32,857 nt of DNA from Bacillota bacterium (GTDB taxonomy: Bacteria; Bacillota; Sulfobacillia; Sulfobacillales; Sulfobacillaceae): the NCBI GenBank assembly GCA_021846365.1, contig JAJZXC010000007.1:1-32857 (forward strand). Reading direction: 5' to 3'. Numbering within the stretch: the stretch's first letter is position 1; each line of letters opens with the position of its first letter. This document shows, piece after piece, positions 23,872 through 32,355 of the stretch. A program made the position numbers and the translations under genes. The notes under the pieces were generated by a model. That model was not told the origin of the DNA. It made no database searches and worked only from the letters and a program-made list of their open reading frames with translations.

Positions 23872-24881
23872 CAGAGCGTCCGTCCGACCACTTCGGCCAG
23901 CGCTCGGAGCGAGCGCACCAACTCTTCCAGGTGAGGCAAGTTCAGACTTTGCGGGCCGTCGGACAACGCCCTGGCGGGATCCGGATGCGCTTCGATAATG
24001 AGTCCGTCGGCTCCTGCCGCCACCGCCGCCCGTGCCATCGGCGCCACCCAATTCCAGTGTCCGGTAGAATGCGAGGGGTCGATTACGATCGGCAGGTGCG
24101 ACAACTCTTTCACCACCGGAATGGCACTCAAGTCCAGGGTATTTCTCGTCTTCGACTCGTAGGTGCGGATCCCCCGCTCACAGAGGATGACATTGGGGTT
24201 GCCGTGGGCGACGATGTATTCCGCTGCTTGCAGCCATTCGTCAATGGTGGCCGACATTCCGCGCTTCAACAACACCGGCTTGGCGGTTTGCCCCACCGCC
24301 TTCAACAGTTCGAAGTTCTGCATGTTGCGCGCCCCGATCTGAACCACGTCGGCCCATTCGGCAACCTGGTGCAGGCTTTCATGGTCAACCGCTTCGGTTA
24401 CGATCATGAGACCATAGTGCTCACGCGCTTGCGCCAAAATCTTGAGTCCCTCCACCCCCATCCCTTGAAAACTGTAGGGGGACGTCCTGGGTTTGTAGGC
24501 TCCTCCCCGCAGGACAGACAGCCCGAGGCCACTGACCACTCCGGCCGCCTCCATCACCTGCTCGCGCGACTCCACGGCGCAGGGACCAGCCATCACCACG
24601 ACCCGTTTAGCGCCCACCGACACCGGTCCGATCCGGACCACGCTCGGCTCGGGATGAAACTCCCGGCTGACCAGCTTGTAAGGTCGATGAACAGGCACCA
24701 CCTGTTCCACTCCTGCCATGGCAGACACTCCATACACCCTTTCCGTATTCTCTCCGATAGCGCCGATAATGGTGCGCTCCACGCCCGGCGAAAGATGCAC
24801 GCGGAACCCGTCGTCGACCAAACGTCCCCGAATCGCTTCAACTTGCTCCGGGGTGGCATCATGCCGCATGACCACGATCAT
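23871..24881 (-). CDS. aroF: 3-deoxy-7-phosphoheptulonate (DAHP) synthase
   Basis: The first shikimate-pathway enzyme, condensing phosphoenolpyruvate and erythrose-4-phosphate. The 336 aa comprise a small N-terminal ACT/ferredoxin-like regulatory domain ([17 protein letters not shown] and on, about 1-70) and the KDO8P/DAHP-type barrel: [63 protein letters not shown] and DPSHSTGHW. This architecture matches the Thermotoga-like enzymes that are inhibited by tyrosine or phenylalanine through the N-terminal domain. The ORF track starts at 25034, but AAGGGGGTAG precedes the ATG at 24881. It is the first gene behind a T-box leader and is coupled to tyrA. Confidence 0.96.
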   Translation of the reverse strand: MIVVMRHDATPEQVEAIRGRLVDDGFRVHLSPGVERTIIGAIGENTERVYGVSAMAGVEQVVPVHRPYKLVSREFHPEPSVVRIGPVSVGAKRVVVMAGPCAVESREQVMEAAGVVSGLGLSVLRGGAYKPRTSPYSFQGMGVEGLKILAQAREHYGLMIVTEAVDHESLHQVAEWADVVQIGARNMQNFELLKAVGQTAKPVLLKRGMSATIDEWLQAAEYIVAHGNPNVILCERGIRTYESKTRNTLDLSAIPVVKELSHLPIVIDPSHSTGHWNWVAPMARAAVAAGADGLIIEAHPDPARALSDGPQSLNLPHLEELVRSLRALAEVVGRTL

Positions 24882-25015
24882 CGTTGTACTACCCCCTTGT
24901 ACGGTATATGCACGCGTTTTTATGGCGAGCCATGTCTTCTGTTCTGGTTGCTGGCAATCCTCAATCCTCCGGCCCACGGCCGGATACGCGGAGGGTTGAA
25001 AGGTCCGAACGTAAC

Positions 25016-25295
25016 GGAGAAGGCCCCCTCCCACACTTAGGGACGAAGGCCTTCTCTCCGCGGTACCACCCTACTGGCTGTGAGTCCACAGCCACTCGGT
25101 CAGTCCAGCCAACGACTGGACTGCTCTTCGTAACGGGAAGCACCGGCTTGCCTACTGCTCATGGTATTTGAGGTTCAACGCGCGCTCCCGGGCGTACGGT
25201 CAGGACACAAGGCACGGCTCGCACCCTCCGCCGATTCTCTTCGGCTCTTGCCATCCGACGCCTTCCCGGTCATCGCTTTCAAGTTATTCGGTTGA
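25016..25295 (-). promoter_or_regulatory. T-box riboswitch leader of aroF-tyrA-aroA, tyrosine specifier
   Basis: On the minus strand the canonical T-box sequence AGGGTGGTACCGCGG is at 25072-25058. Stem I begins GATGACCGGGAAGGCG, with AGAGA and the apical segment GGAGGGTGCGAGCC further on. Aligning the 3' side of stem I to the Trp leader in this window (GCCCGTGAGC there, GCCCGGGAGC here) puts the specifier at UAC, tyrosine (plus coordinates 25194-25196), preceded by GACCG. A CAGTCCAG / CTGGACTG hairpin is stem III. The terminator stem pairs 25016-25031 with 25045-25059 (GGAGA, AGGCC arms); the expected U-run after it is poor. A Tyr specifier suits DAHP synthase plus prephenate dehydrogenase. 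Confidence 0.88.
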
Positions 25296-25300
25296 ACCGC

Positions 25301-25329
25301 ATGTTACAACGCAGCAGAGGCAGTGTCAA
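25301..25329 (-). promoter_or_regulatory. Promoter of the aroF T-box operon
   Basis: TTGACA (25329-25324), a 17-bp spacer and TAACAT (25306-25301) on the minus strand, directly upstream of the T-box. It lies just after the trpA stop (25367), so the aroF operon has its own promoter. No strong terminator is seen between trpA and this promoter, so some read-through from trp is possible. Confidence 0.7.
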
Positions 25330-25366
25330 TACCTTCGTGGTGAGATGATACCGGTAAGCGAGCCTC

Positions 25367-26191
25367 TCAGCCCCTTGGTGTCTCGGCCAGGGCCTCGACC
25401 ATCGGTCGCAAGAACGCGTAGGCGGCCTCTGCCGCCGCCTGCGGTCGGCGCATAATCGCCTCGGTCAGTGCGCTGCCCACAATCACTCCGTCGGCGAACT
25501 GGCCAATGGCGCGGGCGTGCTCGGGGGTAGCAATGCCGAAGCCAATCGCCACCGGCAGCGGGACGGCTTGGCGAATGCGGCCCACCAAGCCTTCCAGGTC
25601 GTCGGCGAGGGCCTGCCGCGCTCCCGTCACTCCGGTCACCGACACGGCATAGACAAAACCGGTCGCCGAGCGCAGGGCGACGAGGTGGGCGTCGGTCGAG
25701 GTGGGCGCCACCAAAGGAATCACCGCCAGTCCACGGGCAGAAAATGCCTGGCGCAATTCACCGGCCTCGGTCCAGGGCAAATCGGGCACAATCGCACCTG
25801 CCATACCGCAAGACGCGGCATCATCGGCAAAGTGCTCAAATCCCCGCCGCAACACTGGGTTAACGTAGGTCAAGAATACCCGCGGCAGGCTGATCTTGGC
25901 ATGAACAAGGGTATCCAAGATGGCATCCACCCGCACCCCACCGGCGAGCGCCGTTGCCGCGGCTCGTTGCAACACCGGGCCGTCAGCCAGCGGGTCGGAA
26001 AAGGGTATCCCTACCTCGACCAGATCCGCGCCCGCCTCCGCGGCGGCGTGCAGCAATTCCGGCAGGTCGGCCAGCGACGGATAGCCGGCGGTAAAGAACG
26101 GGATCAAGGCAGTCCGTGCCTCCTCACCGGCGCGCCGAAACGCCTCGGCGAGAGCGCTGGTGCCGCTATTTCGTTCCCTGGGGACAGCCAT
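25367..26191 (-). CDS. trpA: Tryptophan synthase alpha subunit
   Basis: Cleaves indole-3-glycerol phosphate to indole and glyceraldehyde-3-phosphate, passing indole to TrpB. The 274-aa barrel has IPFFTAGYPSL, then EVGIPFSDPLADGPVLQRA with the catalytic Glu and Asp, VSVTGVTGARQ and a phosphate-binding GFGIATPEHAR segment ending GVIVGSAL. Its ATG shares one base with the trpB stop (TAATG). It is the last gene of the complete trpEGDCFBA operon. Confidence 0.97.
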   Translation of the reverse strand: MAVPRERNSGTSALAEAFRRAGEEARTALIPFFTAGYPSLADLPELLHAAAEAGADLVEVGIPFSDPLADGPVLQRAAATALAGGVRVDAILDTLVHAKISLPRVFLTYVNPVLRRGFEHFADDAASCGMAGAIVPDLPWTEAGELRQAFSARGLAVIPLVAPTSTDAHLVALRSATGFVYAVSVTGVTGARQALADDLEGLVGRIRQAVPLPVAIGFGIATPEHARAIGQFADGVIVGSALTEAIMRRPQAAAEAAYAFLRPMVEALAETPRG

Positions 26192-27390
26192 TACCCTTCC
26201 CTCCCCTCAAGTTGATAGACCGTATCCACATCCTTGTCGCCCCGCCCCGAAAGATTGATCAAGACCCGAGCCCCGGCCGCTTGCAGACGCTCGCGGGCCC
26301 GCAGCACCCAGGCTACCGCGTGCGCGCTTTCCAAGGCGGGGATGATGCCCTCCCATTCGGCCAGCTGATGAAAAGCCTCCAGCGCCTCCCGGTCGGTCAC
26401 CGTATGGTAGCGTGCGCGGCCCGAATAGTGCAGGTAGGCATGCTCGGGACCCACGCCGGGATAGTCTAGACCAGCCGATATGGAGTGCGCCGGCTGAATT
26501 TGACCGTCGGCGTCCTGCAACAGGTAGCTCATTGCGCCATGCAGCACGCCAGGCTCGGCGATGGCGATACTCGCCGCATGGCGGCCCGTTTCGAGGCCTT
26601 CGCCGGCGGCTTCCACGCCAACCAGTTCCACCGGGTCATGGCGAAAGGGATGGAAGATGCCCATCGCGTTGGATCCGCCGCCTACGGCGGCGACGATGTG
26701 GGTGGGCGGTCCACCGGTCAGCTTTTCCATTTGACGGCGCGCTTCGCGTCCGATCACTGACTGAAAATCACGTACCATCATGGGATAGGGATGCGGGCCA
26801 ACTACCGAGCCGATGACGTAAAACGTGTCGCGCACGTTGGTGACCCAGTCGCGGATGGCCTCGTTGGTGGCATCCTTCAACGTTCTGGTGCCGCTGGCCA
26901 CGGCCGTTACCTTGGCCCCTAAAATGCGCATCCGGTAAACGTTCAGCGCCTGCCGCCGCACGTCTTCTTCGCCCATAAAAATCTCCGCCGACAGTCCAAA
27001 CAGGCTGGCTGCCGTGGCCGTCGCTACACCGTGTTGGCCGGCGCCGGTCTCGGCTATGATTCGGTGCTTTTGCATGCGCCGAGCCAACAATACCTGTCCC
27101 AGCGTGTTGTTAATCTTATGCGCCCCGGTGTGATTGAGGTCTTCGCGCTTCAAATAGACGTCAAAGCCGAGCGCCGCGCTCATCCGGTCGGCCCGCCGCA
27201 GCGGCGTTGGCCGACCCACGTAGTTGGCCAGGTATTCGCGCAGTTCCGCGATAAATTCGCGGTCGTTCCGCCAATGTGAATAAGCCTGCTCCAACTCATC
27301 TAGGGCGGGAATCAACGTTTCCGGAACGTAGCGCCCGCCGAAGGGGCCGAACCGCCCCTTGGCGTCGGGAACCCGCGTCAACGGCTTCAT
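26191..27390 (-). CDS. trpB: Tryptophan synthase beta subunit
   Basis: A PLP enzyme joining indole and serine to make tryptophan. The 399 aa correspond to the common TrpB1 form. The start includes [13 protein letters not shown], the PLP lysine lies in [34 protein letters not shown] follows, and the phosphate loop is [11 protein letters not shown]. The ATG overlaps the trpF stop (ATGA), so the two are translationally coupled. It forms the alpha2-beta2 complex with TrpA from the next gene. Confidence 0.98.
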   Translation of the reverse strand: MKPLTRVPDAKGRFGPFGGRYVPETLIPALDELEQAYSHWRNDREFIAELREYLANYVGRPTPLRRADRMSAALGFDVYLKREDLNHTGAHKINNTLGQVLLARRMQKHRIIAETGAGQHGVATATAASLFGLSAEIFMGEEDVRRQALNVYRMRILGAKVTAVASGTRTLKDATNEAIRDWVTNVRDTFYVIGSVVGPHPYPMMVRDFQSVIGREARRQMEKLTGGPPTHIVAAVGGGSNAMGIFHPFRHDPVELVGVEAAGEGLETGRHAASIAIAEPGVLHGAMSYLLQDADGQIQPAHSISAGLDYPGVGPEHAYLHYSGRARYHTVTDREALEAFHQLAEWEGIIPALESAHAVAWVLRARERLQAAGARVLINLSGRGDKDVDTVYQLEGREG

Positions 27391-27953
27391 CTTTTAGCCT
27401 CCCTGACAAATTGCTCGATTAAGTCGACCGCCTTCTCCCCGTCCCGCTCCACGCCACTGGACACGTCCACCCCCGCCGGGCGCAGGCGCGCCACCAGTTC
27501 TCGCACGTTGTCGGGTCTAAGCCCCCCCGCCAACCAATACGGTCCGCCTGTCTCGGGCAGTCGCCAACCCCAGGCTTGCCCGGAACCCGCTTGAGGTCCG
27601 TCGAGCAGCCAGACATCGGCGTCCGTCACCGTGGGATCGGCGCTCACGGCGAGAAGAGAGTGAGCGCTAAGAAACCTCTGCCATCCGGGAGGAGCGCTAG
27701 CCTGCCATTGCACCCCGTAAAGTGGCAACGCGGCGACAATGTGCTCCATGCTGACCAGCGTCGGCGCATCGGCAAACACGGCGATGTACCGCCCCGGCGC
27801 GCCGGCAATGATGTCCCCCGCCTGTTCCACGGTTACCTGCCGCCGGCTGGGAGCCAAGACCAAACCCAGGAAATCGGCACCGGCCAGCCACGCCGCGCGA
27901 GCCGTTTCGACCCTTTTGATTCCGCAAATCTTGACCAGCATTCCGCCGCTCAC
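27387..27953 (-). CDS. trpF: Phosphoribosylanthranilate isomerase
   Basis: Isomerises N-(5'-phosphoribosyl)anthranilate to the carboxyphenylaminodeoxyribulose phosphate, between TrpD and TrpC. It has 188 aa, slightly shorter than the usual ~200. Motifs: [16 protein letters not shown] with the catalytic Cys, [29 protein letters not shown] with the catalytic Asp, [10 protein letters not shown] and [14 protein letters not shown]. The GTG start at 27953 overlaps the trpC stop (GTGA) and has GGAGGA upstream; an ATG four codons later (27941) is an alternative. Confidence 0.95.
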   Translation of the reverse strand: MSGGMLVKICGIKRVETARAAWLAGADFLGLVLAPSRRQVTVEQAGDIIAGAPGRYIAVFADAPTLVSMEHIVAALPLYGVQWQASAPPGWQRFLSAHSLLAVSADPTVTDADVWLLDGPQAGSGQAWGWRLPETGGPYWLAGGLRPDNVRELVARLRPAGVDVSSGVERDGEKAVDLIEQFVREAKR

Positions 27954-28714
27954 GACCGCAAGTCCTCCAGCAGGCGTCCGCCCCGCATCAAACTTTCGCC
28001 TACCAACACCGCCCGGTAGCCCGCCCTGCGCAGACCCAGCACATCGGCTGCGGTTTGAATTCCGCTCTCGCTGACCGCAGTCACCTTCGATGGGATGCGC
28101 GCCGCCATCTGGTGAGAGAACTCCAGCCGGGTTTCAAAAGTGTCTAGGTCTCGATTATTGATTCCAATTAGCAGTGGATCTACGGTGAGGGCGCGTTCGA
28201 GCTCGACTGCGGAATGCACTTCGACCAGGGCTTGCATGCCCAATTCGGAAACCATCGCGAAGAGGTCGGCGAAAAGGGAGCGATCGTCAATGATGCGAAC
28301 AATCAGCAGCACGGCGTCGGCACCGCGGCTACGCGCCTGCCATACCTGCACCGGGCGCCGCACGAAGTCCTTGCACAAGACCGGACAGTTCACGGCCGCG
28401 CGCACTGAGGCCAAATGCTCCATGTCACCGGCAAAGAATTCCGGTTCGGTCAGCACCGAGATCGCTGAGGCGCCCAACGCTTGGTACCTGCGCGCTTGGC
28501 CGACGGGATCATAGCTCGGGGTGAGCCAGCCCTTGGAAGGCGACCTATGCTTACACTCCGCGATAACCCCCACCTGCTGTGGAGCCGTCAGCAAAGCTTC
28601 ACGAAATGGGCGAGGTCGCGGTGCCTGCTCGGCCCGAGCGCGGATGGCCGGAAGTTCGCGCTCCCATTCGGTCGCCCGGCGGTCCACCGCCGCCACGATC
28701 TCTTCCAAAAACAT
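27950..28714 (-). CDS. trpC: Indole-3-glycerol phosphate synthase
   Basis: Closes the indole ring to give indole-3-glycerol phosphate. The 254-aa barrel has the conserved VIAECKHRSPSKGWL, VLCKDFVRRPVQVWQA with the catalytic Lys, GADAVLLIVRIIDD, LIGINNRDLDTFETRLE and VSESGIQ. The distance from AGGAGG to the ATG is about 12 nt, rather long. It is separate from trpF, not fused as in enterobacteria, and overlaps it by 4 bp. Confidence 0.97.
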   Translation of the reverse strand: MFLEEIVAAVDRRATEWERELPAIRARAEQAPRPRPFREALLTAPQQVGVIAECKHRSPSKGWLTPSYDPVGQARRYQALGASAISVLTEPEFFAGDMEHLASVRAAVNCPVLCKDFVRRPVQVWQARSRGADAVLLIVRIIDDRSLFADLFAMVSELGMQALVEVHSAVELERALTVDPLLIGINNRDLDTFETRLEFSHQMAARIPSKVTAVSESGIQTAADVLGLRRAGYRAVLVGESLMRGGRLLEDLRS

Positions 28715-28759
28715 CCTTGTTTGCCGCCTCCTTCTCTTGCTTAAGGCCCGGCACCGCCG

Positions 28760-29782
28760 TCACGGTGCCTGGCTCGACAACTGGCCAAGCCGCTCCAATA
28801 CCCAAGCGGCACGACCAGTATCGATCGATTCCCGGGCCAACGCCACTCCGCTCGCCGGACTGCTGGCCACTCGGGCGGCCCATAGCGCCACCCCGGCATT
28901 GGCCAGCACCACGTCGCGATGGGGACCGTGCTCTCCCGCCAATACCCGCCGGCAAATCTCCGCATTGGCGGCGGGACTACCCCCGACCACCGCATCTAGC
29001 GGATGGGAGGGCAGGTCTAGATCGGCGGCGGTCAAGCGCCCGCTCTCTAGACGATCTCCGTCCACTCGCACGTATTGAGTCACGCCGGCCAGGGTCACCT
29101 CGTCGAGTCCGTCGCCATGCACAACAATCGCCTGATCGACCCCCAACCTCAAGAGTGCTTCGGCCATCAGCGGAAGGTAGCGGGCATCATACAGGCCCAA
29201 CAATTGGCGTTCAGGCCCGGCCGGGTTGGTGAGCGGGCCGAGCAGGTTGAATACGGTGCGAATTCCCATTTCCCGCCGTACGGGGGCGGCAAACCGCATC
29301 GCCCGATGCACGCTTTGCGCATACAAAAAAGCGAATCCCGTCTCTTCCAGCATGGCCGCCAGGACTTCCGGGCCGGGATCCAGGGAGACCCCGAGCGCCT
29401 CCAACACGTCGGCGCTACCGCTGGTCGACGTGGCCGCCCGATTGCCATGTTTGACCACCGTTGCTCCCGCCCCCGCCGCCACCAAAGCCGCTACGGTAGA
29501 GATATTGAAACTGTGGGAGCCATCTCCCCCCGTCCCGCAGGTATCCAGCAAGGGTCGCCGGGAAACCTCCACCGTGGCCGCGTGACGGCGCATCGAACGG
29601 GCAAATCCGGCCAGCTCGGCCGCGGTTTCGCCCCGGATCCGGAGTCCCATCAGGAGGGCACCCATCTGCGCCGGCGTCGTCTCACCGGTCATGATGTCAT
29701 CCATCACCGACTCGGCCAGGAATTCCTCCAAAATCCCCCCGTCAGCCACCACCCTTAACGCCTCCGCGGTCGCTTGGCCCAT
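28760..29782 (-). CDS. trpD: Anthranilate phosphoribosyltransferase
   Basis: Transfers phosphoribose from PRPP to anthranilate. It has 340 aa, the usual size. Motifs: DTCGTGGDGSHSFNIST for PRPP binding near residue 80, VVKHGNRAATSTSGSADVLE near residue 108, and GPLTNPAG near residue 185. AGGAGGATTAATC precedes the ATG. It starts 86 bp after trpG, the largest gap in the operon, which contains short direct repeats. Confidence 0.97.
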   Translation of the reverse strand: MGQATAEALRVVADGGILEEFLAESVMDDIMTGETTPAQMGALLMGLRIRGETAAELAGFARSMRRHAATVEVSRRPLLDTCGTGGDGSHSFNISTVAALVAAGAGATVVKHGNRAATSTSGSADVLEALGVSLDPGPEVLAAMLEETGFAFLYAQSVHRAMRFAAPVRREMGIRTVFNLLGPLTNPAGPERQLLGLYDARYLPLMAEALLRLGVDQAIVVHGDGLDEVTLAGVTQYVRVDGDRLESGRLTAADLDLPSHPLDAVVGGSPAANAEICRRVLAGEHGPHRDVVLANAGVALWAARVASSPASGVALARESIDTGRAAWVLERLGQLSSQAP

Positions 29783-29839
29783 GATTAATCCTCCTATATA
29801 TGCTCACTATCCCTCGACCACCCATCCCTGGGCCAACAA

Positions 29840-29880
29840 CCACCGGGATGCCACCGGGATGCCACCGGCTAGCTAGCCGG
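29840..29880. repeat. 11-bp direct repeats and a 16-bp palindrome at the trpG stop
   Basis: CCACCGGGATG occurs at 29840-29850 and 29851-29861, followed by the partial copy CCACCGG at 29862-29868. The perfect palindrome CCGGCTAGCTAGCCGG (29865-29880) overlaps the last codons and stop of trpG. Together they occupy the only sizeable gap in the trp operon and could alter expression of trpD relative to trpG. Confidence 0.7.
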
Positions 29881-30450
29881 CGCCTCAATGCCCAGGAAAT
29901 TTTCCAGAACCTTCATGCCTTGCGGCGACAAAATGGATTCGGGATGAAATTGAATCCCATAGGTGGGGTAGCGGGTATGGCGAACGGCCATAATCGTCCC
30001 GTCGCCCGATTCGGCCAACACTTCGATGGGAATCGCGGGAGGCACCTCGACGGCGAGGGAATGATATCGCCCTGCCCAAAAGCCGTCCTCGATTCCCCTA
30101 AACAGTTCCCGTCCCCGACCGCGATGATATACTTGGTCAGCCTTCCCGTGCATCAGGCGAACAGCGGGCACCACGCGACCGCCAAAGGCTTCGACGATCG
30201 CCTGATGGCCGAGACAGACTCCGAGAATGGGAATCTTGGGAGCCATCGCGCGAATTAGAGGAATAACCACGCCCGCCTCCCGCGGGCGGCCCGGTCCCGG
30301 CGAGATCACCAGCCGTTCTGCCCCCAGATGCTCCAATTCGGCGAGTTCCATGTGGTCGTTGCGGATCACGCGCAGGGTCTGCCCCAACATGCCCAAGTAC
30401 TGCACCAAGTTGTAGGTGAAGGAGTCGTAGTTGTCGATCATTAAAATCAT
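29869..30450 (-). CDS. trpG: Anthranilate synthase glutamine amidotransferase subunit
   Basis: Supplies ammonia from glutamine to TrpE. The 193-aa class I amidotransferase begins ILMIDNYDSFTYNLVQYLG, has the oxyanion segment VISPGPGRPREAG, the nucleophile Cys in GVCLGHQAIVEAFGG, and the His-Glu pair in YGIQFHPESILSPQG. The ORF track starts at a GTG at 30456; I prefer the ATG at 30450, which overlaps the trpE stop (ATGA) and has GGTGGAG 6 bp upstream. No pabB is nearby; like some Firmicute proteins it may also serve folate synthesis. Confidence 0.96.
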   Translation of the reverse strand: MILMIDNYDSFTYNLVQYLGMLGQTLRVIRNDHMELAELEHLGAERLVISPGPGRPREAGVVIPLIRAMAPKIPILGVCLGHQAIVEAFGGRVVPAVRLMHGKADQVYHRGRGRELFRGIEDGFWAGRYHSLAVEVPPAIPIEVLAESGDGTIMAVRHTRYPTYGIQFHPESILSPQGMKVLENFLGIEAPAS

Positions 30451-31877
30451 AGCCACTCCACCTCTCTGGGGTCCAGCACGGAGATCGCGGCCGCCGCCTT
30501 ATTCAGCGATTCCTGTAGTTCGGCCTCCGGGTTGGAGTCGGCCACCACGCCGCCCCCCGCCTGCACGGTAACCTGATCGCCCACCACCTCCAGCGTGCGG
30601 ATGGCAATGCAGGTATCCAAGTCTCCCCGGTGCGAGAAATACCCGACCACCCCACCGTAAACCCCTCGCGCCTCCGGCTCCAATTCCTCGATAATCTCCA
30701 TCGCCCGCACCTTGGGTGCCCCGCTCAAGGTACCCGCTGGAAAACTGGCGGCCAGAGCGTCCAAGGCATCAAACTCCGGCCTCAGTTGGCCACGCACCTC
30801 GGAGGCGATATGCATCACGTGGGAATAGTTCTCGCGCACCATCAATTCGGGAACCTCTACGGTACCGAACCGACTGACCCGCCCCAGGTCGTTGCGGGCC
30901 AAATCCACCAGCATGGTGTGCTCGGAGCGTTCTTTGGGATCTTCGATGAGATCTTTCCATAGAAGAAGATCTTCGCTGGTGTTGGCCCCGCGCCGCCGCG
31001 TCCCCGCGATCGGCCGATTCACCACGGTGCCGTTTTGCACGCGGATCAAGGACTCCGGCGACGCACCCACCAACGTTCGCGCCTGACCTTCAAAATAGAA
31101 TAAGTACGGGGAGGGATTGACCAACCTAAGCCGCCGGTAGATCTGCAACGGATCGCCTGTCACCCGGGTGATCAGTTTTTGCGCCAAGACCACCTGAAAA
31201 ATGTCGCCGGCAAAGATATGCTCGCGGGCGCGCTCGACCATGGCATGGTAGGCGTCGCGGTCCAAATTGGACTGCAGCGGGGCCAAGCGCTCAACAGTCG
31301 GTTCCGGCCAAGAAAAGCATCCCCGCAACCTTGCGCTGACCTCCGCCAACCGTTCCCGCGCCCTATCTGAATCACTGATTGGAGCCTCTACAATACAGGT
31401 GAGTAAGTGGCGATGATGGTCAAAGGCCAGCACCACTTCCGGCCATACCCACTCCCAATTGGGTTCGGGATGCGGGTGCAGTGCGGGCAGACGTTCCAGT
31501 CGGCGAACCCAGTCGTAGCTAAAGTACCCCACCGCGCCGCCCGAGTAGGGCAACTCCACCGAATCCGGAACCGGTACTCGCAGAGCGTTGTTGGCCTTGC
31601 GCAATAGAGTTGCGGGCGATGGATCGGTCAGGGTAATGCCCGGCCCCTCGACCACTGCCTTCCCCTCGCGGTGGTACATGGTGGCTAGGGTGCCGACGCC
31701 GATAAACGAGTAGCGGGCAACCTTGAGGTCTCCCTCAACGCTTTCCAGCAACACCCGCGCACCGAGGGGACGCAGCCGCAAAAAGGCGCCAATCGGGGTC
31801 AGTTGATCTATCGTAAACTGCTTGACCAAAGCCATATACGGGTAATCGTCGCTTTGCCATACCGCGGTATCGCTCAT
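30447..31877 (-). CDS. trpE: Anthranilate synthase component I
   Basis: Makes anthranilate from chorismate, the first tryptophan-specific step. The 476-aa protein has the N-terminal LLESVEGDLKVARYSFIG segment, which includes the LLES motif of the tryptophan feedback site. The chorismate-binding domain has ASPESLIRVQNGTVVNRPIAGTR, SEHTMLVDLARNDLGRV, NYSHVMHIASEV and GTLSGAPKVRAMEIIEELE. These favour TrpE over PabB. The ORF track starts at 31916 within the T-box terminator; the ATG at 31877, with GGAGGTG 6 bp upstream, is the true start. It is the first gene of trpEGDCFBA and overlaps trpG. Confidence 0.97.
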   Translation of the reverse strand: MSDTAVWQSDDYPYMALVKQFTIDQLTPIGAFLRLRPLGARVLLESVEGDLKVARYSFIGVGTLATMYHREGKAVVEGPGITLTDPSPATLLRKANNALRVPVPDSVELPYSGGAVGYFSYDWVRRLERLPALHPHPEPNWEWVWPEVVLAFDHHRHLLTCIVEAPISDSDRARERLAEVSARLRGCFSWPEPTVERLAPLQSNLDRDAYHAMVERAREHIFAGDIFQVVLAQKLITRVTGDPLQIYRRLRLVNPSPYLFYFEGQARTLVGASPESLIRVQNGTVVNRPIAGTRRRGANTSEDLLLWKDLIEDPKERSEHTMLVDLARNDLGRVSRFGTVEVPELMVRENYSHVMHIASEVRGQLRPEFDALDALAASFPAGTLSGAPKVRAMEIIEELEPEARGVYGGVVGYFSHRGDLDTCIAIRTLEVVGDQVTVQAGGGVVADSNPEAELQESLNKAAAAISVLDPREVEWL

Positions 31878-31892
31878 CGGGAACACCTCCGG

Positions 31893-31932
31893 AAAAAAAC
31901 AACCCTCTTCCCTCAAGGGACGAAGGTAGTTC
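31893..31932 (-). terminator. Rho-independent terminator of the trp T-box leader
   Basis: On the minus strand ACTACCTTCGTCCC-TTGA-GGGAAGAGGGTTGT forms an imperfect stem followed by seven T residues. It ends just before the trpE ribosome-binding site. The 5' arm is adjacent to the T-box sequence, so formation of the antiterminator would compete with it. Confidence 0.85.
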
Positions 31933-32175
31933 TCCGCGGTGCCACCCCATTTAGACCATTGATGGTCTCACTTAGCCGATACGGGACCGTTCAGCGATCC
32001 GATATCGCCTTCCTGGATAACGGCGGAAGCGTCCGACCAAGCCTACTGCAATCTTCGGTTGGTAGCTCACGGGCCCATTCGGCGGAAACCCCGGCATCGG
32101 CCTCGCACCGTTCGGCCGTCTCTCTGAAGCCTGCTTTTCCGCATACTCTTCCCGGTCATTGCCTATTGCTATAGA
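31893..32175 (-). promoter_or_regulatory. T-box riboswitch leader of the trp operon, tryptophan specifier
   Basis: On the minus strand: stem I starts AATGACCGGGAAGAGTATGC with the AGTA loop side, then AGAGAGACGG and GGTGCGAGGCC of the apical part. The specifier loop reads CCGAA-UGG-GCCCGUGAGC, so UGG (Trp) at plus coordinates 32075-32077. The GCAGTAGGC and CCGTTATC segments follow, an AGACCAT/ATGGTCT stem III, and the T-box motif GGGGTGGCACCGCGG (31948-31934) before the terminator. Uncharged tRNA-Trp would pair with UGG and the T-box bulge and allow transcription of trpEGDCFBA. Confidence 0.95.
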
Positions 32176-32315
32176 GTACTCCCACCGCCTAACCCTGACG
32201 GGCCGAGGCGAGGGTTCCAAACTCGCCCTCAGAAGTTCCTGGTTCTGTGACCGCTGCGCCGAGCCGTTAGGCACCGTACGTCTTATGCAGGGCGTCGATT
32301 CGGACTGTTCCGGCC

Positions 32316-32355
32316 CTATCACTTTTATGATAGCACACTGGTGGGGACGCGTCTA
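32316..32355 (-). promoter_or_regulatory. Candidate trp operon promoter with overlapping palindrome
   Basis: On the minus strand TAGACG (32355-32350), a 17-bp spacer and TATCAT (32332-32327) form a weak promoter. A perfect inverted repeat, CTATCA-N6-TGATAG (32316-32333), overlaps the -10 box and could be an operator. It lies about 150 bp before the T-box; a closer promoter near 32170 cannot be excluded. Confidence 0.3.

Noticed and set aside
23856-25040. 394-aa plus-strand ORF
   Set aside because: Antisense to aroF and its leader; no recognisable domain.
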